Source of the DNA: an uncultured Clostridia bacterium
Lineage (GTDB): Bacteria; Bacillota; Clostridia; Oscillospirales; Acutalibacteraceae
DNA: 35,877 nt
NCBI GenBank assembly: GCA_947632335.1
Contig: CANROX010000014.1
Coordinates: forward strand, 1-35,877
Direction: 5' to 3'
The stretch's first letter is position 1; every line of letters starts with the position of its first letter. A program made the position numbers and the translations under genes. The notes under the pieces were generated by a model. That model did no database searches. It had not been told where the DNA came from and saw only the letters and a program-made list of their open reading frames with translations. Shown here piece after piece: positions 32,275 through 35,877 of this stretch.

Positions 32275-32748
32275 ATGTATTCTATCAGAAAAATAAATTG
32301 TAATGAAGTAAATGAGGCTCTTGCACTTGCTTTAGAAGTTTTTATGCAGTTTGAAGCGCCTGATTATGCGCCGGAAGGGGTAGCAACATTTAAGCGTGAT
32401 TTAATTGAGAATGAGGAATTTATCAACAATTGTAGACAGGGAATTTGTCCAATCTATGCGGCATATGACGGTAATAAAATAGTTGGAATTATGGGAATGC
32501 GTGCAAGCAAAACACATATCAATTTGGTTTTTACTAAAAAGGAGTATCACCATCAAGGCATTGCGACAGCGCTATTTAATTTTCTACTGGAAGACATACT
32601 AAAAGAAAATCCATCCCTTAAAGAGATCACTTTGAATTCTTCTCCCTACGGGAAAGGTTTCTATCTCCATATTGGATTTATACCTTTATCAGAGGAAAAA
32701 GAAATTGATGGAATAAGATTTACACCAATGAAGTATGTTGTGCGCTAA
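32275..32748 (+). CDS. GNAT family N-acetyltransferase
   Basis: 157 aa, normal for a single GNAT domain. Order: MYSIRKINCNEVNEALAL (first strand and helix), YAAYDGNKIVGIMGMRA (central strands), then the acetyl-CoA loop region KEYHHQGIATALFNFLL (QGIATAL in the place of the Q/RxxGxG/A motif) and FYLHIGFIPL near the end. The substrate cannot be told; amines, small antibiotics or protein N-termini are possible. RBS AAGGAGA (32264-32270). It is the sole gene of the DNA inserted between the panC 3'-end repeats. The G+C-poor, irregular codon choice suggests recent transfer. Confidence 0.9.
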   Translation: MYSIRKINCNEVNEALALALEVFMQFEAPDYAPEGVATFKRDLIENEEFINNCRQGICPIYAAYDGNKIVGIMGMRASKTHINLVFTKKEYHHQGIATALFNFLLEDILKENPSLKEITLNSSPYGKGFYLHIGFIPLSEEKEIDGIRFTPMKYVVR

Positions 32749-32786
32749 ATTCCCGTTTATCGGTGAGTTGCCAAATACATAAGCCC

Positions 32787-32848
32787 TTGCCATGGCTGTG
32801 TATATCGGAAATACAAGGCTTATTGATAATTTTTCTGTAAAAGAATAA
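32787..32848 (+). pseudogene. Duplicated 3' fragment of panC
   Basis: Twenty C-terminal codons plus two bases of panC including its stop, without start or RBS. It is the downstream remnant left when the acetyltransferase DNA entered. It is still followed by the terminator that presumably closed panC before the insertion. Confidence 0.9.
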
Positions 32849-32875
32849 TAGAAAATTTCTGTTTATAACAAAAAC
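32787..32875 (+). repeat. 89-bp direct repeat, copy 2
   Basis: Second, identical copy of 32007-32095. Its end runs straight into a terminator stem (32871 onward), absent after copy 1, which shows that copy 2 sits next to the original downstream flank. Confidence 0.97.
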
Positions 32876-32896
32876 CTCCCGAATGGGAGGTTTTTA
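32871..32896. terminator. Bidirectional terminator between the pan locus and the YARHG lipoprotein
   Basis: AAAACCTCCC (32871-32880) and GGGAGGTTTT (32885-32894) with a GAAT loop, A run before and T run after. It serves the plus-strand pan/acetyltransferase transcripts and the minus-strand lipoprotein gene. Confidence 0.9.
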
Positions 32897-32908
32897 TAAT
32901 TAGATATT

Positions 32909-33484
32909 TTATCTGTATTTTGAGAGAAAATCTTTATTATAGGATTCGTAGGAATTAAAGCCGGCCTCTGCCTCCGCCTGTGAGGTTGTTGTTCCGTTAT
33001 ACCAGGACTGGCTCTCATAATATTCTCTTATAGAGGGGGTCTGGAAAATATAGCCGTGATGTGCATATATATCATTGATAACACTCTGTACTGTATCAGC
33101 GTCCACACCGTAAACATCGCTCTCTGTAAGGTTTCTTGAAGATGCGCCGCTGTAGTCAATGTAGCCGTAATTTTCTTCTGTATAGGCCTCGGTGTATTCC
33201 TCTGTGTATGCCTGTGTATATTCAACATATTCGGTAGTTTTCTCTACATAGGCAGTTGTCTTTTCTGTAGCCTTTGTTTTTGGTTTTACCTTAGGTTTAG
33301 TGGCTTTTGTTGTTGATGTATTTTTCTTGAAAGAAAATGTTGCAGATTCGCTTACTGTAATTGTTGGTTCTTTAAATGTAGCTTGGGTTGCAGTTTCCTT
33401 TTTGTCCTGGCTTTCACATCCTACAAAAATCATAATTGCAGAAAAAGCGATTATTATGGACATAATTATTGAAATCTTTTTCAT
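32909..33484 (-). CDS. Lipoprotein with YARHG domain
   Basis: 191 aa. Signal sequence KKISIIMSIIIAFSAIMIF with lipobox end VGC (lipid-bound C23). A Thr/Lys-rich stalk (about 30-75), then a Tyr/Thr/Glu-rich run of near repeats (YVEKTTEYVEYTQAYTEEYT), then the YARHG domain (about 112-188): NDIYAHHGYIFQTPSIREYY and SWYNG fit the family pattern of a tyrosine- and histidine-bearing helix pair. The domain is found on secreted and lipid-anchored proteins of Firmicutes and its ligand is unknown. RBS AGGAGGT, promoter upstream. Confidence 0.88.
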   Translation of the reverse strand: MKKISIIMSIIIAFSAIMIFVGCESQDKKETATQATFKEPTITVSESATFSFKKNTSTTKATKPKVKPKTKATEKTTAYVEKTTEYVEYTQAYTEEYTEAYTEENYGYIDYSGASSRNLTESDVYGVDADTVQSVINDIYAHHGYIFQTPSIREYYESQSWYNGTTTSQAEAEAGFNSYESYNKDFLSKYR

Positions 33485-33526
33485 TTTGACCTCCTGTAAT
33501 TACTTGTATGCTTATTTTACACTCCT

Positions 33527-33555
33527 ACTTTAACAAATTACCAGTATATAGTCAA
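33527..33555 (-). promoter_or_regulatory. Promoter of the YARHG lipoprotein gene
   Basis: TTGACT (33555-33550), 17 bases, TAAAGT (33532-33527). Confidence 0.6.
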
Positions 33556-33637
33556 TATTTTAGGGAAATAAATTCAAAAATGTAATTATTTGTCCTATTT
33601 TTATTAATATATTTGTAATTTGCTGAAACAAGTAATT

Positions 33638-33671
33638 TACAAAAGAAAAAAGAGAGCAGGGGCTCTCTTTT
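33638..33671 (-). terminator. Terminator of the ogt-phosphopantetheinyl transferase unit
   Basis: AAAAGAGAGC (33648-33657) pairs with GCTCTCTTTT (33662-33671) around a four-base loop; on the minus strand a T-rich run follows. Confidence 0.85.
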
Positions 33672-33675
33672 AAAT

Positions 33676-34302
33676 TTATTTCAAAATTCTTTGGGTAACA
33701 TCCTTAATATTTTCTGCAAAATAATTGTTTTCGCAGCATACTGCAAGCTGATACCCTGTTATGTTATATTCTTTAAAATAGTAAATATTATCTGTTATAT
33801 CTTGTTCTACCTTTATATTACCTCCGTTGAGAAGAATGGAAAAGTCTCTAAAATGCTGTCCGATACCGGTACCAATGCACTTTAAAAAGGCCTCCTTAAG
33901 CGACCAAATCTGTGTAAAGGTTTTGTCCGGGTCATGACTTTGGTCAATCTGTATACATTCGTCCACAGAAAAAAATCTTGAGGCAATTTTATTTCTGCCC
34001 CTTTGCATAATCTGAATATCGACGCCAACAGGTTCATTGGCGGTTGTAAGCACAACATATTTTCCGCTGTGACTAACATTAAAATAGGTTTCTACAGAAA
34101 GGGGCTTTCCATATTCATTGTAAGAAGTGATGTCGCCTACAAATGCTTTTATAAGGAGTCCTGCTCCTAGTGATGTTTTTTGGGACTCAGAGGAAAGTCT
34201 GAGAACTTTTTTCCGTCTTGTATCGTCAACCAGTTTAAGTTTTTCATTAAAAAGTTCTTTGTCGTCCAGAGGGTCAGTATTTAGTATATATGTTTCTACC
34301 AC
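33676..34302 (-). CDS. 4'-phosphopantetheinyl transferase, Sfp type
   Basis: 208 aa. The family's two sites are clear: VGVDIQ (about 92-97, metal-binding Asp) and WSLKEAFLKCIGTGI (about 132-146, catalytic Glu and Lys). FNVSHSGKYVVL gives the CoA-binding Ser-His. It moves the phosphopantetheine arm of CoA to carrier proteins of fatty acid, polyketide or peptide synthesis. Sfp-type enzymes often serve secondary metabolism, but in genomes lacking AcpS they also charge the fatty-acid carrier. Start GTG at 34302 with AGGGGTGA eight bases ahead. It follows ogt after 61 bases. Confidence 0.92.
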   Translation of the reverse strand: MVETYILNTDPLDDKELFNEKLKLVDDTRRKKVLRLSSESQKTSLGAGLLIKAFVGDITSYNEYGKPLSVETYFNVSHSGKYVVLTTANEPVGVDIQIMQRGRNKIASRFFSVDECIQIDQSHDPDKTFTQIWSLKEAFLKCIGTGIGQHFRDFSILLNGGNIKVEQDITDNIYYFKEYNITGYQLAVCCENNYFAENIKDVTQRILK

Positions 34303-34363
34303 TTATTATTTCACCCCTTGATTATATGTCTATGTCCTTTATTTTATTCTAACATATTTACAT

Positions 34364-34873
34364 CTAAATGTCGAGGGGTTTAATGTTTTCCAGGAAAGTG
34401 TACTCAAGGTTCAGCAATTTTTCCTTAATATTGAGTCCGCCTGCGTAGCCTGTTAGATTTCCATTTTTGCCGATTACCCTGTGGCAGGGAACAACTATAG
34501 AAATTGGATTTTTATTGTTTGCCATACCTATAGCCCGTTGACCTTTAGGGTTTCCTATCTGCTTTGCTATTTCCCCATAATATCGGGTTTCCCCATAGGG
34601 GATTGTAAGAAGGGCCTGCCATACCCTTTTTTGAAAGTCAGTACCGTTAAGTTTAATAGGGAGTTGAAAATTTTTTCTTTCACCTTTAAAATATTGGCTT
34701 AACTGATTTACAGCTGTATTAATCAGGGGTGAGGGTGTATCATTACAATCATAATTATGCTCTCCGAAACCGATACCAATAATAAAATTATTTTCCTCTT
34801 TAATATGAATATATCCGACGGGTGAAAGCCAGTTATATACTTTCACTTTATCTGTAAGTTTTATATTAGACAT
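34364..34873 (-). CDS. ogt: Methylated-DNA--protein-cysteine methyltransferase
   Basis: 169 aa. The acceptor cysteine is C130 in ISIVVPCHRVIG; the helix-turn-helix part (FQKRVWQALLTIPYGETRYY) and the asparagine-hinge region NPKGQRAIGMANNKNP are typical. It removes alkyl groups from O6-alkylguanine in one suicidal step. No Ada DNA-binding or AlkA part is fused, so this is the constitutive Ogt form. RBS GGGGGG before ATG. Probably heads a two-gene unit with the phosphopantetheinyl transferase. Confidence 0.93.
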   Translation of the reverse strand: MSNIKLTDKVKVYNWLSPVGYIHIKEENNFIIGIGFGEHNYDCNDTPSPLINTAVNQLSQYFKGERKNFQLPIKLNGTDFQKRVWQALLTIPYGETRYYGEIAKQIGNPKGQRAIGMANNKNPISIVVPCHRVIGKNGNLTGYAGGLNIKEKLLNLEYTFLENIKPLDI

Positions 34874-34906
34874 AATTCCCCCCCTGAAAATTTATTATCC
34901 AAATAA

Positions 34907-34935
34907 ATTATAACATAAGTTTTGTCATATTGGAA
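34907..34935 (-). promoter_or_regulatory. Possible promoter of ogt
   Basis: TATAAT (34912-34907) with a weak TTCCAA (34935-34930) 17 bases upstream, divergent from the alr promoter. Confidence 0.45.
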
Positions 34936-34984
34936 TGAGGTGTTTGACAAAAAAGGATAATATTTGTTCTTTTATGAAAAAATC

Positions 34985-35013
34985 TTGATATTAGAAAAGG
35001 GTAGAGGTATAAT
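34985..35013 (+). promoter_or_regulatory. Promoter of alr
   Basis: TTGATA (34985-34990), 17 bases, TATAAT (35008-35013), with the gene start 33 bases later. Confidence 0.75.
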
Positions 35014-35045
35014 AAGGTGGTAATATTAAAAGAAGAAGTGTTAAT

Positions 35046-35877
35046 ATGGAGAAATATATGCGTGTCAGGGCAGATGTAAACCTTGACGCTATTCATCATA
35101 ATCTTACTCTTGCAAAGAGTAAATTAAAAAAGGGCGCAGACCTTATGGCTGTGATAAAGGCAGACGGATATGGACACGGCGCTGTGCCGATTGCAAAATA
35201 CTGTGACGATTTGATTGACCAGTATGCCGTTGCCATTGTAGAGGAGGGCATTGAACTTAGAGATTCAGGCTGCACTAAGCCCATACTTGTTCTGGGATAT
35301 ACCCACCCGAGCCAGTATAAGGATGTGATGAATTATAACCTTAGACCTGCGATTTTTACTTATGATATGGCTAAGTTGCTTTCTGAAAAGGCTGTAGAAA
35401 ATAATAAAACTGTGAAAATCCATATTAAGGTTGATACAGGTATGAGCCGTATTGGTTTTTCAGATACAGAGGAAAGTGCGAATACAGTAAAAGAGATTTC
35501 CCTTTTACCCAACATAGAAATTGAGGGAATGTTTTCCCACCTTGCAAGAGCTGATGAAAAGGATAAATCCTATGCAAGGGCGCAATACGACAGATTTATA
35601 GCCTTTAACAATATGCTTGAAAAAAAAGGAGTTTCTATACCAATGCTCCACATCAGTAACTCCGCAGGTATTATGGAGCTTGACGATATGAACCTAAATG
35701 TATGCAGGTGCGGTATTATTACCTATGGACTGTATCCCAGCGAAGAGATGGACAAAAATGCATTTAAAATTATTCCTGCTATGGAGTGGAAGTCCGTTGT
35801 TTCATATATAAAAACTGTGTCCAAGGGAGTCGCTGTCGGGTATGGAGGTACATATGTTACAGATAGAGAAACAGTTA
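35046..35877 (+). CDS. alr: Alanine racemase (partial, runs off the window)
   Basis: The first 277 codons of a protein normally about 370-390 aa long; the C-terminal beta domain is cut by the window edge. The PLP-binding lysine is K38 in LMAVIKADGYGHGAVPIA. Also visible: KVDTGMSRIGF, GMFSHLARADEKD, HISNSAGIMEL and RCGIITYGLYPS, all in family order. It interconverts L- and D-alanine for cell-wall peptidoglycan. Start ATG at 35046. In many Firmicutes alr is followed by mazEF; whether that is so here lies outside the window, but a mazF is found alone at 13.1 kb. Confidence 0.96.
   Translation, partial: MEKYMRVRADVNLDAIHHNLTLAKSKLKKGADLMAVIKADGYGHGAVPIAKYCDDLIDQYAVAIVEEGIELRDSGCTKPILVLGYTHPSQYKDVMNYNLRPAIFTYDMAKLLSEKAVENNKTVKIHIKVDTGMSRIGFSDTEESANTVKEISLLPNIEIEGMFSHLARADEKDKSYARAQYDRFIAFNNMLEKKGVSIPMLHISNSAGIMELDDMNLNVCRCGIITYGLYPSEEMDKNAFKIIPAMEWKSVVSYIKTVSKGVAVGYGGTYVTDRETV

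Noticed and set aside
1..35877. CRISPR arrays, insertion sequences, phage genes, rRNA or a replication origin
   Set aside because: No regularly spaced repeats, transposase or integrase frames, phage proteins, rRNA segments or DnaA-box clusters were seen.

Overview
The window looks like a chromosomal segment of a low-GC Gram-positive anaerobe of the class Clostridia, probably a gut-type Oscillospirales or Lachnospirales relative. The main reasons are the ctsR-mcsA-mcsB-clpC operon under CtsR boxes, IreB, a T-box in front of pheST, a SAM-I riboswitch in front of metK, rubrerythrin, a class III ribonucleotide reductase-like small protein, and strong GGAGG-type ribosome binding sites with some TTG and GTG starts. 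I cannot name the species from sequence alone.

Layout. 1-6.4 kb (+): a membrane-anchored HtrA protease, then the CtsR-controlled protein quality-control operon (ctsR, the arginine kinase pair mcsA/mcsB, and clpC). 6.4-10.9 kb (-): a small unknown gene, ireB, and pheS-pheT with a phenylalanine T-box leader. 11.0-14.8 kb (+): a small membrane protein, NAD(P)H-hydrate dehydratase, a lipoprotein, a MazF toxin with no visible antitoxin, a small NrdD-C-terminus-like protein behind an NrdR-type operator, and a hemolysin III family membrane protein. 14.8-21.1 kb (-): metK with its SAM-I riboswitch, a single-pass membrane protein with an ExbD-like outer domain, and a two-gene heterodimeric ABC exporter. 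tRNA-Leu(UAG) lies at 21.37 kb.

21.5-28.6 kb is visibly richer in A+T and is accessory in character. It holds a membrane-linked XRE regulator (-), then an acyltransferase, methyltransferase and HD-hydrolase run, then a GtrII-like membrane glycosyltransferase with a GtrB-type polyprenyl-phosphate glycosyltransferase. 28.7-35.9 kb returns to core genes: rubrerythrin, a dehydrogenase-like gene with panB and panC, a YARHG lipoprotein (-), an Sfp-type phosphopantetheinyl transferase and ogt (-), and the start of alanine racemase, which runs off the right edge.

The most unusual structure is two single-gene insertions that each left a duplicated piece of the neighbouring gene. An acetyltransferase cassette with its own promoter sits after panC between two identical 89-bp copies of the panC 3' end (32007-32095 and 32787-32875). 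A GNAT_C-type acyltransferase sits in front of a methyltransferase gene between two copies (35 of 37 bases identical) of the methyltransferase's own start (22948-22984 and 23834-23870). No integrase or transposase is visible at either place. The other strong signal is the NrdR-like box inside the promoter of the small NrdD-like gene at 13.6 kb, which ties that uncharacterised protein to ribonucleotide reduction.
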